This document shows, one piece after another, positions 53,612 through 61,249 of a DNA stretch of 64,000 nucleotides (its first letter is position 1; every line of letters begins with the position of its first letter). Source of the stretch: Cyclobacteriaceae bacterium (GTDB taxonomy: Bacteria; Bacteroidota; Bacteroidia; Cytophagales; Cyclobacteriaceae); contig JANQKF010000034.1 in NCBI GenBank assembly GCA_028281285.1, positions 124,001 through 188,000 of the forward strand, written 5' to 3'. Under the pieces are notes generated by a model. The model was not told the DNA's origin. It saw only the letters and a program-made list of their open reading frames with translations, and made no database searches. Position numbers and translations under genes: made by a program.

Positions 53612-53965
53612 ATGGGAGTAACTAGACTAAAAAGAAAGGCAAGAAGAAATAAGCAAACTGCTGCCAAGAGAAAGAATAGCATCAAACAACTTAACCGTAA
53701 GCCGGTTTTGAAGAGAATTGATAAGGATGCTGCCAAGGCTAGTTTCGGTACTCCGGTTCAAGAGGAGGTAAAGCAGGAAGTGGAAAATCAAGTTGAAGAA
53801 ACAGTAGCGGCAGAAGTAGTGGAAGAGACAGTGGAGGCTGCTGCTGAAGAGACGACAAATACTGAAGAAGTAGAGACGCCTGAGGCGAGTGCTGAAGAGG
53901 TGACTGAGGCTGTTGAGAGCGAAGAGGAAGAGGCGACTGAGGAAAGCAAAGAAGAGGAAGAGTAA
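53612..53965 (+). CDS. Bipolar basic/acidic protein of unknown function
   Basis: A 117-residue protein in two halves. Residues 1-45 are strongly basic (KRKARRNKQTAAKRKNSIKQ) and look like a nucleic-acid or ribosome-binding tail. Residues about 50-117 are almost all Glu, Ala, Val and Thr, ending EEEEATEESKEEEE, with no hydrophobic core, so this half is probably disordered or a charged helix. No signal peptide. It is alone on its transcript with a clear promoter and terminator, divergent from hisS. An RNA chaperone, nucleoid or ribosome-associated role is possible; I cannot name a family. Confidence 0.82.
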   Translation: MGVTRLKRKARRNKQTAAKRKNSIKQLNRKPVLKRIDKDAAKASFGTPVQEEVKQEVENQVEETVAAEVVEETVEAAAEETTNTEEVETPEASAEEVTEAVESEEEEATEESKEEEE

Positions 53966-53990
53966 AATACTTCTCAGAACATCTTTCGAA

Positions 53991-54018
53991 GGGGCTCCAT
54001 TGGAGTCCCTTTTTATTT
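53991..54018 (+). terminator. Rho-independent terminator after bipolar protein gene
   Basis: GGGGCTCC / GGAGTCCC (8-bp stem with one G-T pair, loop ATT) is followed by TTTTTATTTT. It lies 26 bases past the stop and touches the end of the convergent phosphodiesterase gene. Confidence 0.88.
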
Positions 54019-54510
54019 TGAACGTGATCCCAGTTCTATCACTTCAAGATTTTTAGGACTACCGGAATCTATGTCAAATCTCAATATCGTTCGAATCTTG
54101 TGAAATCCATGCCTTCCGGCTGCTCCGGGATTCATATAGAGCAAGTTGAGCGAATGGTCTCTTACAACCTTTAGAATATGTGAATGTCCACAAATGAAAA
54201 GGTCAGGTTTATGGATTAACAAATCCTGTCTTACACCTTTAGCATAACGAGGAGGTGTTCCTCCAATATGAACCATATAGACTTTAACTCCCTCAATTTC
54301 AAAGATCAGTTTTTCAGGACATTCAACCCTGATTTTCTGTCCATCTATATTCCCATAAACACCTTTGGTAGGTTTGAAATTTTTCAAGGCATCAAGTACC
54401 TCGGGATCACCAAAATCACCGACATGCCAAATCTCATCACACGAGCCAAAATGGTCGAACACCTTTGGGTCTAGAAAACTATGAGTGTCTGAAATCAGTC
54501 CGATCTTCAT
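54013..54510 (-). CDS. YfcE/MJ0936-family metallophosphodiesterase
   Basis: A 165-residue calcineurin-like phosphodiesterase. Metal motifs are GLISDTHS, HVGDFGD, GNIDGQ, MVHIGG and CGHSHILK. I start at ATG 54510; an upstream TTG would add only six residues. Members hydrolyse phosphodiesters in the cytoplasm; the natural substrate is unknown. It converges with the bipolar protein gene. Confidence 0.93.
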   Translation of the reverse strand: MKIGLISDTHSFLDPKVFDHFGSCDEIWHVGDFGDPEVLDALKNFKPTKGVYGNIDGQKIRVECPEKLIFEIEGVKVYMVHIGGTPPRYAKGVRQDLLIHKPDLFICGHSHILKVVRDHSLNLLYMNPGAAGRHGFHKIRTILRFDIDSGSPKNLEVIELGSRSK

Positions 54511-54665
54511 TTTGGAATGGGTTCCCAATTTGGGAGAATCTTAGGGAGTAATTTTGGGGTCAAAGATAATCAAATACCCCTGGAAATTAGGTGTATGCCC
54601 TTTTGGTGAAGAGTTCAATACATGGCATATCAATTGAGTCTGTCAATCAATCAACTATTAATGCT

Positions 54666-56096
54666 ATGAAAAGACTTTTTTACCTATTTGGCCTGATGCT
54701 CATTATTTCAGGTCTTAGAGCCCAAAATGTGAATGACCCTTGGTGGCTAAGCATGGAATTGACTAACAACAAACTTGATTTTCGATTCTATGAGGGGATC
54801 TATGATTTCGGACAATTGGATAATTCTGGTTTTAGATTAGGTGTAGAGCGTTACTTGAACTCAAGCTTTGATGTGGAGGCTGGATTTTCATTTGGTAAAC
54901 TCATTTACGAGAATATCTTTTCCAGCAACATTGCCGATTTGGATTTAAGGCTGACCTATAAATTCGATAATGGTTATCTATTAAAGAGGGACTCAAGAGT
55001 GGCACCTTACCTTTTTCTGGGTTATGGGTTCTCATGGTTTAACAAGAACTCAGGACGAATACCATATACTGAATATGAGGACGGAAGCCATGCCCACCTA
55101 CCGATTGGAGGCGGTTTAAAATTTAAAGTGGGTGATAATTCCGAGATCAATGCTCGGGCAGCCTACCGGAGAAGTACAGTCGATGCACCAAACTATATGC
55201 AATATGCCATAGGAGTTTCATTTAGTCTAAGTAAGAAGAAAGATTCTGATGGAGATGGTATTTACGATAAGGAGGACGCCTGCCCAAATACCGCAGGTCC
55301 GGCAGAGAATAGAGGATGTCCTTGGCCTGATACAGATGGTGATGGAGTGTTGGACAAAGATGATCAATGTCCGACAGAAGCAGGGACATTAAATGGATGC
55401 CCTGATTCTGATAACGATGGGATTAAGGACTCAGAAGATGCATGTCCTAATGCAGCAGGACCTGCCGGCAACAACGGTTGCCCAGACACGGACGGTGATG
55501 GTCTACTTGATAAAGATGATCAATGTCCGAATCAGGCAGGACCTTCAGGAAATAATGGCTGTCCTTGGCCCGATGCCGATGGTGATGGTGTTCCGGATAA
55601 AGACGACAACTGCCCGAATGTGGCTGGCGACAGAAACGGATGTCCGGATTCAGATGGAGATGGCATTTTAGATAAAGATGATAATTGCCCTAGAACTGCT
55701 GGATTAGCAGCCAATAATGGTTGTCCTAAAGTGAAAGAAGAAGTGAAAGAAGTGCTGGCCCTGGCGGTTAAGAATATCCAGTTCAATTCAGGTAGCGATG
55801 TTCTCCGAGCTTCATCTTACTCCTCGCTCGATCAGGTTGTCGAATTAATGAGTAACGATACAAGCTTCAACCTGAAGCTTTCAGGCTACACTGATAATAC
55901 CGGAAACCCAGATTCTAATTTGGAGCTGTCCAAACGAAGAGCCAATGCTGTCAAGAATTATCTCGTGCAAAAGGGTATTAGCGGTGATCGACTCTCAGCC
56001 GATGGTTTTGGGATTGCAAACCCCGTGGCTGACAACAATACAAGGGAAGGAAGAGCGGCCAACAGGAGGGTAGAATTGGAAATAGTCTATAACTAA
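54666..56096 (+). CDS. OmpA-family protein with six thrombospondin type-3 repeats
   Basis: A 476-residue outer-membrane protein. The ATG at 54666 gives a signal peptide (MKRLFYLFGLMLIISGLRA). An N-terminal 8-stranded-type barrel is followed by six calcium-binding type-3 repeats of the form D-x-D-x-DG-x-x-DxxDxCP (from DSDGDGIYDKEDACP to DSDGDGILDKDDNCP), then an OmpA_C peptidoglycan-binding domain (NIQFNSGSDVLRASS, LSGYTDNTGNPDSNLELSKRRA). It should link the outer membrane to the wall, with the repeats as a Ca2+-dependent spacer. It has its own terminator. Confidence 0.93.
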   Translation: MKRLFYLFGLMLIISGLRAQNVNDPWWLSMELTNNKLDFRFYEGIYDFGQLDNSGFRLGVERYLNSSFDVEAGFSFGKLIYENIFSSNIADLDLRLTYKFDNGYLLKRDSRVAPYLFLGYGFSWFNKNSGRIPYTEYEDGSHAHLPIGGGLKFKVGDNSEINARAAYRRSTVDAPNYMQYAIGVSFSLSKKKDSDGDGIYDKEDACPNTAGPAENRGCPWPDTDGDGVLDKDDQCPTEAGTLNGCPDSDNDGIKDSEDACPNAAGPAGNNGCPDTDGDGLLDKDDQCPNQAGPSGNNGCPWPDADGDGVPDKDDNCPNVAGDRNGCPDSDGDGILDKDDNCPRTAGLAANNGCPKVKEEVKEVLALAVKNIQFNSGSDVLRASSYSSLDQVVELMSNDTSFNLKLSGYTDNTGNPDSNLELSKRRANAVKNYLVQKGISGDRLSADGFGIANPVADNNTREGRAANRRVELEIVYN

Positions 56097-56120
56097 ATAG
56101 GACTTTAAATCGTGAGTCGA

Positions 56121-56149
56121 AAGGAGGTGTTTTAACACCTCCTTTTTTT
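56121..56149 (+). terminator. Rho-independent terminator after OmpA gene
   Basis: AAGGAGGTGTT / AACACCTCCTT (11-bp stem, TT loop) is followed by a T-run to 56149. It is 24 bases past the OmpA stop codon. Confidence 0.93.
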
Positions 56150-56294
56150 GTGATTCCGATCAGAATAATCAGATTTCATAGTAAGATGAAGATTTGGATT
56201 AAATTTATTTTAACTTGAAATGTCCTAATATCGGCAGATTTGAGCGTTTCCAAGCTAAATTTTTGTAACTGTCAATAAATCTTTATAATTCTGC

Positions 56295-56325
56295 TTGTAT
56301 ATATGATCATGTGTTCATATCTTTG
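56295..56325 (+). promoter_or_regulatory. ArsR-gene promoter with overlapping palindromic operator
   Basis: TATCTTTG (56318-56325) is an exact TAnnTTTG box, with TTG at 56295-56297 about 20 bases upstream. Between them lies ATATGATCATGTGTTCATAT (56301-56320), an imperfect palindrome with 8 of 10 pairs matching and perfect outer ATATGA/TCATAT arms. The dyad overlaps the -7 box by 3 bases, the classic placement for an autorepressor. Confidence 0.68.
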
Positions 56326-56343
56326 ATACACAAACCTATCGGT

Positions 56344-56646
56344 ATGCAAGAGGAGCTTGACATAGACAGGGTAGAAAAAATTGCCTTTGTCCTTAAGACC
56401 ATCGCGCACCCCATGCGTGTTGGCATCATTGATCTACTCAGTCAAAATGAGAAGATGTCGGTCAATGAAATCACCCGGTACCTGGGTTTGGAGCAATCGC
56501 TAACTTCACATCATCTCGCTAATATGAAAATGAAAGGCGTTCTTGGCAGTAAGCGAGAAGGAAAACAAATCTTCTATTTTTTGAGGCTTAAGGAAGTAAC
56601 GCAGATTGTTAATCAATTGGAAGACGCGAATGTAATCGTCTTCTAG
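56344..56646 (+). CDS. ArsR/SmtB-family transcriptional regulator
   Basis: A 100-residue winged-helix dimer-type repressor. AFVLKTIAHPMRVGIIDLLSQ and the recognition helix in LEQSLTSHHLANMKMKGVL fit ArsR. There is no Cys or typical metal-binding ELCVCDL, so metal sensing is doubtful; it may be a redox or general regulator. The ATG at 56344 is chosen because the longer frame runs through the promoter. A palindrome inside its promoter suggests autoregulation. It is convergent with the YdcF gene (4-base overlap), so other targets lie elsewhere. Confidence 0.88.
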   Translation: MQEELDIDRVEKIAFVLKTIAHPMRVGIIDLLSQNEKMSVNEITRYLGLEQSLTSHHLANMKMKGVLGSKREGKQIFYFLRLKEVTQIVNQLEDANVIVF

Positions 56647-57407
56647 AGATACCCCATCAATTTATACGTTGCAATACCTACAACTTCCTGGGCTATTTTT
56701 TGCCATCTCATTACTGCATCAGCCTTTGGAATAAACAGTTCTCCGAAATTCATTCTGGACCTGCCTGTATAATAGTCTGTAGGAAATTTGTCAAACTCAA
56801 TATCCTGCTTCCTTAGACATAATTCGCTTCTTTTCATGTGAAAGGCGGATGTGATCAGAAGATAGTCTTTATCTGGAAAGCTTTCATTAAGTATGGCGGC
56901 CGAATTCACGGCATTTTCATAGGTATTGCTGGCTTCAATATCGACCGTAATTACCGAATCAGGTACTCCCGCCATTACCAGGAAAGACTTTAGACGATTT
57001 GCCGCAAATGTCATTGGATAATCCTTAAACCCCAACCCACCACTGATAAGTATGTGATCCAGCTTACCGGCCTTATATAATTGAAGAGTATGCGTTACCC
57101 GGTCGGCCCCCTTTCTAAAATACACCCGGTCTCGTGGGTTCTTGTCGCCCAGAGTCACACCTGTGAAAATCACGCCCACATCGTATTTACCAACATCTGC
57201 CATTGGAATCGGACTTGGTTCCCACCAGAGCATGATTCGATTGCTGATGTATTGGTTTGAGATTAGAATCAATAAGACAATTCCGGCCCAAAGCAGTCTT
57301 TTCCTAAGTCTGGGTTTCTTTACTATTCTTGAAGCTACCAACAGTCCAATTACCCAGGTTAGTGGCATCACGAAAAAGGCTAATATTTTTGAAAGAATGA
57401 AAAACAA
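56643..57407 (-). CDS. YdcF/ElyC family DUF218 protein
   Basis: A 254-residue membrane-anchored protein with two N-terminal hydrophobic segments and a DUF218 domain: IFTGVTLGD, ILISGGLGFKD, IEASNTYENAVNSAAIL and LLITSAFHMKRSELCL. ElyC and SanA relatives affect envelope integrity and polysaccharide carrier lipids. The start appears to be TTG at 57407, giving the usual FFILSKILAFFVMPL start; the first ATG would delete that segment. Confidence 0.86.
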   Translation of the reverse strand: MFFILSKILAFFVMPLTWVIGLLVASRIVKKPRLRKRLLWAGIVLLILISNQYISNRIMLWWEPSPIPMADVGKYDVGVIFTGVTLGDKNPRDRVYFRKGADRVTHTLQLYKAGKLDHILISGGLGFKDYPMTFAANRLKSFLVMAGVPDSVITVDIEASNTYENAVNSAAILNESFPDKDYLLITSAFHMKRSELCLRKQDIEFDKFPTDYYTGRSRMNFGELFIPKADAVMRWQKIAQEVVGIATYKLMGYL

Positions 57408-57458
57408 ACTCAGACGATCATGCCGAATATAGGGTATACTTTTCTTAAATCATTAGTC

Positions 57459-57471
57459 ATTGATAATCAAT
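57459..57471. promoter_or_regulatory. Palindrome between YdcF and ECF sigma genes
   Basis: ATTGATAATCAAT is a 13-base palindrome with 6-base arms around one central base, in the divergent region between ydcF-type (minus) and the sigma factor (plus). A regulator site is possible; it is AT-rich, so support is limited. Confidence 0.35.
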
Positions 57472-57556
57472 ATATTATGATTGTCTAATTTAACTTGTCT
57501 TGGATTTTTTCTACTTTCCTGTAATGACCCCTCTTAATCATCGTCTGTGCCATTGA

Positions 57557-58069
57557 ATGGAGTTGCAAGAATTTAAAGTAAAGGTTCTTCCTGTTAAAGA
57601 CAGGTTGTATAGGATAGCATTAAACATGCTTCGATCTGTTGAAGAGGCAGAAGACACTTTACAGGATGCCATGGTGAAGCTATGGGATAAAAGACAGCAA
57701 CTTAGTGAATACAGGAGTGTTGAAGCGCTGGCGGTGACCATTACCAAGAATCTGTGTCTGGACCGATTAAAGTCCAAGAAACACAAGAATCAATTGGATG
57801 TTCAGGAAATGGAGCTGGATTCAGGGTTTGTTACCCCACAAAGAAGGGCAGAACTAAATCAAAGCATGGAGATAATTGATTTGGTTTTTCAATCATTACC
57901 TGAGCAACAACGACTTCTGATCACTCTTCGGGATGTTGAAGGGTTTAGTTATGAAGAAATATCTGAACAAACCGGTTTGGAGATTAATAATATCCGAGTT
58001 GGATTGTCAAGAGCACGAAAAAAGGCAAGAGAAGCTTATCTAAAAATCGAGGATTATGAGCTTAGATAG
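57557..58069 (+). CDS. ECF-type RNA polymerase sigma factor
   Basis: A 170-residue two-domain sigma factor. Region 2 covers about residues 12-75 (LYRIALNMLRSVEEAEDTLQDAMVKLWD, then ITKNLCLDRLKSKK); region 4 covers about 105-160 (LPEQQRLLITLRDVEGFSYEEISEQTGLEINNIRVGLSRARKK). It should direct RNA polymerase to envelope-stress type promoters. Its end overlaps the next gene by 14 bases, so the downstream membrane protein is made with it and is the likely anti-sigma factor. Confidence 0.94.
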   Translation: MELQEFKVKVLPVKDRLYRIALNMLRSVEEAEDTLQDAMVKLWDKRQQLSEYRSVEALAVTITKNLCLDRLKSKKHKNQLDVQEMELDSGFVTPQRRAELNQSMEIIDLVFQSLPEQQRLLITLRDVEGFSYEEISEQTGLEINNIRVGLSRARKKAREAYLKIEDYELR

Positions 58070-58832
58070 AACAAAGGAATTAATCGAAAAATATTTCAAT
58101 GGGGAAACTTCTCTGGAGGAGGAAAAGCAACTCCAATCTTTCTTCCAAAGAGAAGATATCCCTATTGAGTTTAAAGAATATCAGTTGCAGTTCAAGGATA
58201 TTCAAAATCGTCAGAACATTCGTTGGGAGGATTTCTCAGAAGATAAACTCTTTGGAAAGCTTGAGGAGAATTTGGACCAGGAAGAGCAGGATGTTAAAGT
58301 GGTTTCGATTAATCGAAGTACACTGACTTGGATTTACCGCATTGCAGCTGCCGTAGCTTTGATACTTGTTGGCTATTTGGCAGGGAACAATCTCAAATCT
58401 GATGATGGCCTGGATGAAGTGAGGAAAGAACTTCAGCAGATGAAGGCGATGATGTTTGACAACCTTGGTAGCAATTCAGCAAGTGGGCGATTGCAGGCTG
58501 TCAATAATTCATTCGATATCGATGCACCCGATGACGAGATTTTGGATGCCCTGATTCAACGAATGTACGATGATAAGAACACGAATGTTAGATTGAAGGC
58601 CATTGAGTCTTTGGCAAGATTTGGAGATAATATAAAAGTCAAGAACTCCCTTGTTGATGCATTAGGGAGCATTGAAGAACCAGCGATTCAAATCTCACTG
58701 ATTCATGTTTTGGTTGAATTAAAGGAGAAATCAGCGATTGAAAATCTAGAAAAAATCACTGAAGGCTCAGATGTCTTGAAAGAGGTAAAGGCTGAAGCCC
58801 ATCTTGGGATATTTAAACTAAAGGATTTATAG
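58056..58832 (+). CDS. Membrane HEAT-repeat protein, putative anti-sigma factor
   Basis: A 258-residue protein. The cytoplasmic N-terminus (about 1-90) is acidic and helical with DRTKELIEKYFNGETSLEEEKQLQSFF, common to Bacteroidetes anti-sigma-like proteins. A single membrane helix follows (IYRIAAAVALILVGYLAG, 93-110). The extracytoplasmic part has a short coiled coil and HEAT-type helical repeats (MYDDKNTNVRLKAIESLARFGDNIKVKNSL, IQISLIHVLVELK). It overlaps the sigma gene by 14 bases. The HEAT region outside the membrane could sense a protein signal. The anti-sigma role is inferred from context. Confidence 0.82.
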   Translation: MSLDRTKELIEKYFNGETSLEEEKQLQSFFQREDIPIEFKEYQLQFKDIQNRQNIRWEDFSEDKLFGKLEENLDQEEQDVKVVSINRSTLTWIYRIAAAVALILVGYLAGNNLKSDDGLDEVRKELQQMKAMMFDNLGSNSASGRLQAVNNSFDIDAPDDEILDALIQRMYDDKNTNVRLKAIESLARFGDNIKVKNSLVDALGSIEEPAIQISLIHVLVELKEKSAIENLEKITEGSDVLKEVKAEAHLGIFKLKDL

Positions 58833-58928
58833 AATATTTTGATTAGCAGTGTAATGAATAAAGACTGGAATAGTCTACTGAATAAACAACAACTCAAATT
58901 ATCTGAAATAATAAAACGCACAATAAAA

Positions 58929-59705
58929 ATGAAGAAGGTTAGTAACAAATTAGGTTTGATCGCTCTGGCTCTGTTGGCTTGTTTAAGCTTGAATGCCCAG
59001 GATTATACGGTGAGCATTGGGAATGCCTCTGCCACTACAGTCATGATCAAGGAAGTAAACAGAGTGAGCGTACAGGCTTATGATGGAAATGAAATTCAAA
59101 TTGAAGCAAGTTCCAATAGAGATCGGGCAGAACGTGCCAAGGGCCTGAAGGCCTTGAGCGCAATGGGCCAGGACAATACAGGCATCGGTCTTAATGTACA
59201 AAAAGAGGGAAATGAGGTGACAATTTTTCAAGCTTCCAGAAGAGGACAAGGCCGTTATACAATCAAAGTACCTGCAAGTGTAAATCTACAGATTGAGCAT
59301 ACAGGTGAATGGGAAGGTGGAAAGATCGAAGTTGACGGCATCACAGGTGAATTGGAAATTTCCGGTCGATACAATAGTGTGTATATGACTGATGTTACCG
59401 GACCTGCCTTGGTCAGCACGGTTTATGGTAAAATTGAAGCTGTCTTTTCGAACGTGAGCCAAGCTGGACCTTTTTCACTGGTTTCTTCTTACTCGGTAGT
59501 AGATGTGACTGTTCCTGGCGATACCAAGGCTGATCTTACAATCAAGACTCAGTATGGTGAAGCATTCTCTGACCTGGACATTCAATTTCCCAAGACAGAT
59601 GGAATGAGAAGAGTGAGTTCTACCATCGAAGGAACTTTGAATGGCGGGGGTGTCGATATGTACCTCAAGTCAGGATACAGCAACGTATATCTAAGAAAAA
59701 ATTAA
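58929..59705 (+). CDS. Secreted DUF4097-type beta-repeat protein (1 of 3)
   Basis: A 258-residue exported protein; ATG 58929 gives the signal MKKVSNKLGLIALALLACLSLNA. The mature part is made of short beta repeats (VSVQAYDGNEIQIEAS, GKIEVDGITGELEIS, ALVSTVYGKIEAVFS), the beta-helix pattern of DUF4097 putative adhesins. It ends SGYSNVYLRKN, a motif shared with the next two proteins. It is 96 bases downstream of the HEAT protein, in the sigma factor operon, and is followed by a hairpin without a T tract. Role unknown. Confidence 0.8.
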   Translation: MKKVSNKLGLIALALLACLSLNAQDYTVSIGNASATTVMIKEVNRVSVQAYDGNEIQIEASSNRDRAERAKGLKALSAMGQDNTGIGLNVQKEGNEVTIFQASRRGQGRYTIKVPASVNLQIEHTGEWEGGKIEVDGITGELEISGRYNSVYMTDVTGPALVSTVYGKIEAVFSNVSQAGPFSLVSSYSVVDVTVPGDTKADLTIKTQYGEAFSDLDIQFPKTDGMRRVSSTIEGTLNGGGVDMYLKSGYSNVYLRKN

Positions 59706-59710
59706 GTCTA

Positions 59711-59733
59711 AAGCCCTGGTATATCCAGGGCTT
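59711..59733 (+). other. Intergenic hairpin between DUF4097-type genes 1 and 2
   Basis: AAGCCCTGG / CCAGGGCTT forms a perfect 9-bp stem with a 5-base loop, 5 bases after the stop codon of the first DUF4097-type gene. It is followed by GCTTATTGAAGG, not a T tract, so it is a weak terminator at best and could be an mRNA processing or stabilising structure inside the operon. Confidence 0.6.
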
Positions 59734-59762
59734 GCTTATTGAAGGATCCAAAACTCAATACA

Positions 59763-60491
59763 ATGAAACGAATCACATACTTCTTCATAATGTTATGTCT
59801 TGGCTTATCTGCTTCTTTTGGTCAGGAAGAGATTAAGACTGAGACTTTTGATGCTTCCAAAGTGAAAAGCATTGATTTACGATTTAAATACCCGGAATTG
59901 GTCACCATCAATACCTGGGATAAAAAAGAGGTTCAGGTCAAGGCCGATATTCTCATTAATGATGGAGACGATAATGAAAAATTTGAACTCCGTTCCCGGG
60001 TCAGTAATGGAGTTCTGGAAATTGATTCTAGAATTGATGATATCAATGGTTATAGCGGTTACAACATAGACAGAGGCAAAAGAAAAGGTATCACCATCAC
60101 CGGCAATGGGTCTACGATAACCAGAAGTCGCGTGGGAGGTCGAAACAGTGTGACGGTCTCAGTTCTTTTGGAGGTATTTGTTCCAAAAGGGATGGAAGTA
60201 GACGTTGATGCCCGATACGGTATAGTCGAGGTGTTGAGCACTGAATTATCGCTAACTGTCGATTCCCGATACGGGGGGATCGATGTTGTAGTTGACGAAA
60301 GCCAGGATTTAGATATTGAAGCCAGCACGCAATGGGGCCAGATTTATCATAATCTCGATTCTAAGCTTAGAGCGGACGGAGAAGGATTTCCCGGTAAATG
60401 GATGAGGACTTCTGCCTCCCTAAATAGAGGCACTAGAAAGCTTCATGTAGAATCTCAGTATGGAAATGTGTATTTGAGAAAAAATAACTAA
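59763..60491 (+). CDS. Secreted DUF4097-type beta-repeat protein (2 of 3)
   Basis: A 242-residue exported protein; ATG 59763 gives the signal MKRITYFFIMLCLGLSASFG. The body has repeated beta units (VDVDARYGIVEVLSTELS, LTVDSRYGGIDVVVD, LHVESQYGNVYLRKNN). Its opening WDKKEVQVKADILINDGDDNE is closely matched in the third protein (WDKKEVYIKVTYEINDGELNE), showing recent shared ancestry. It ends GNVYLRKNN and is 2 bases upstream of the third gene. Confidence 0.8.
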   Translation: MKRITYFFIMLCLGLSASFGQEEIKTETFDASKVKSIDLRFKYPELVTINTWDKKEVQVKADILINDGDDNEKFELRSRVSNGVLEIDSRIDDINGYSGYNIDRGKRKGITITGNGSTITRSRVGGRNSVTVSVLLEVFVPKGMEVDVDARYGIVEVLSTELSLTVDSRYGGIDVVVDESQDLDIEASTQWGQIYHNLDSKLRADGEGFPGKWMRTSASLNRGTRKLHVESQYGNVYLRKNN

Positions 60492-60493
60492 TC

Positions 60494-61189
60494 ATGAAAA
60501 AGGCGTTCATCTCAGCTTTAGTATTTGCTTTTGGTTTTGCTTGTCTTGGTCAGGAAGTGGTTGAAAAGACCATTCCCTACAATGGTCAGGAACTTGATGT
60601 AGACTTCGAAATAGGAGAAGTAATTAGTATTAAATCGTGGGATAAGAAGGAAGTGTACATTAAGGTGACCTATGAAATCAATGATGGTGAACTTAATGAG
60701 GCTTTGAGGGTGGACATCGATGACTATCGTGATAGAGTTTCGCTTGACATTGATTTGAACGATCGAATGCTCAAGAGGTCGAGATATAGAGGATGTGGCT
60801 CTAGAGATGGAAAACGAAACTATTATTCCGGTGATGGATATGACTTATGTGCAGATGTAGAAGTGGAGGTGTACCTACCAAAAGAGTCGGATTTATGGAT
60901 AAACACAGTAGTGGCTGATGTTGAGGTAGAAGGTATGAAAGGAAACATCGAAATAGAAACGGTAACTGGCCACATTGATGTAACATGGGATAAAGACAGC
61001 GGTGCTGATATAAAAATGAAGACGGTCACGGGAGCAGTCTATACTAACTTCGACTTACGAACAAAAAGAGAGAGAGGACTCAACGTAATTAGTAGCAAGG
61101 ACATTAGAAGTACCTACATGTCAGGAGGTAAGGAAGTAAATCTGGAAACAGTAACCAGCGATATTTATCTAAGAAAGTCGGGGGAATAA
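60494..61189 (+). CDS. Secreted DUF4097-type beta-repeat protein (3 of 3)
   Basis: A 231-residue exported protein with signal MKKAFISALVFAFGFACLG. Beta repeats IEIETVTGHIDVTWD, IKMKTVTGAVYTNFD and VNLETVTSDIYLRKSGE carry a repeated (E/K)TVT turn. A basic Cys-containing loop (RSRYRGCGSRDGKRNYY, with a later LCAD) may hold a disulfide. It shares the IKSWDKKEV opening with protein 2 and the final YLRK motif with both. Last gene of the operon, before a good terminator. Confidence 0.8.
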   Translation: MKKAFISALVFAFGFACLGQEVVEKTIPYNGQELDVDFEIGEVISIKSWDKKEVYIKVTYEINDGELNEALRVDIDDYRDRVSLDIDLNDRMLKRSRYRGCGSRDGKRNYYSGDGYDLCADVEVEVYLPKESDLWINTVVADVEVEGMKGNIEIETVTGHIDVTWDKDSGADIKMKTVTGAVYTNFDLRTKRERGLNVISSKDIRSTYMSGGKEVNLETVTSDIYLRKSGE

Positions 61190-61194
61190 TTTTG

Positions 61195-61221
61195 AGGCTC
61201 AAACTTTTTGAGCCTTCTTTT
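61195..61221 (+). terminator. Rho-independent terminator of the sigma/DUF4097 operon
   Basis: AGGCTCAAA / TTTGAGCCT (9-bp stem, loop of three bases) is followed by TCTTTTC. It begins 6 bases past the stop of the third DUF4097-type gene. Confidence 0.85.
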
Positions 61222-61249
61222 CATCCATATATGTAAGCGATTACATAAA

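Noticed and set aside
55250-55735. Repeated DNA in the OmpA gene
   Set aside because: The repeats encode six thrombospondin type-3 units of one protein. They are not a CRISPR or mobile element; spacing and sequence follow the coding frame.
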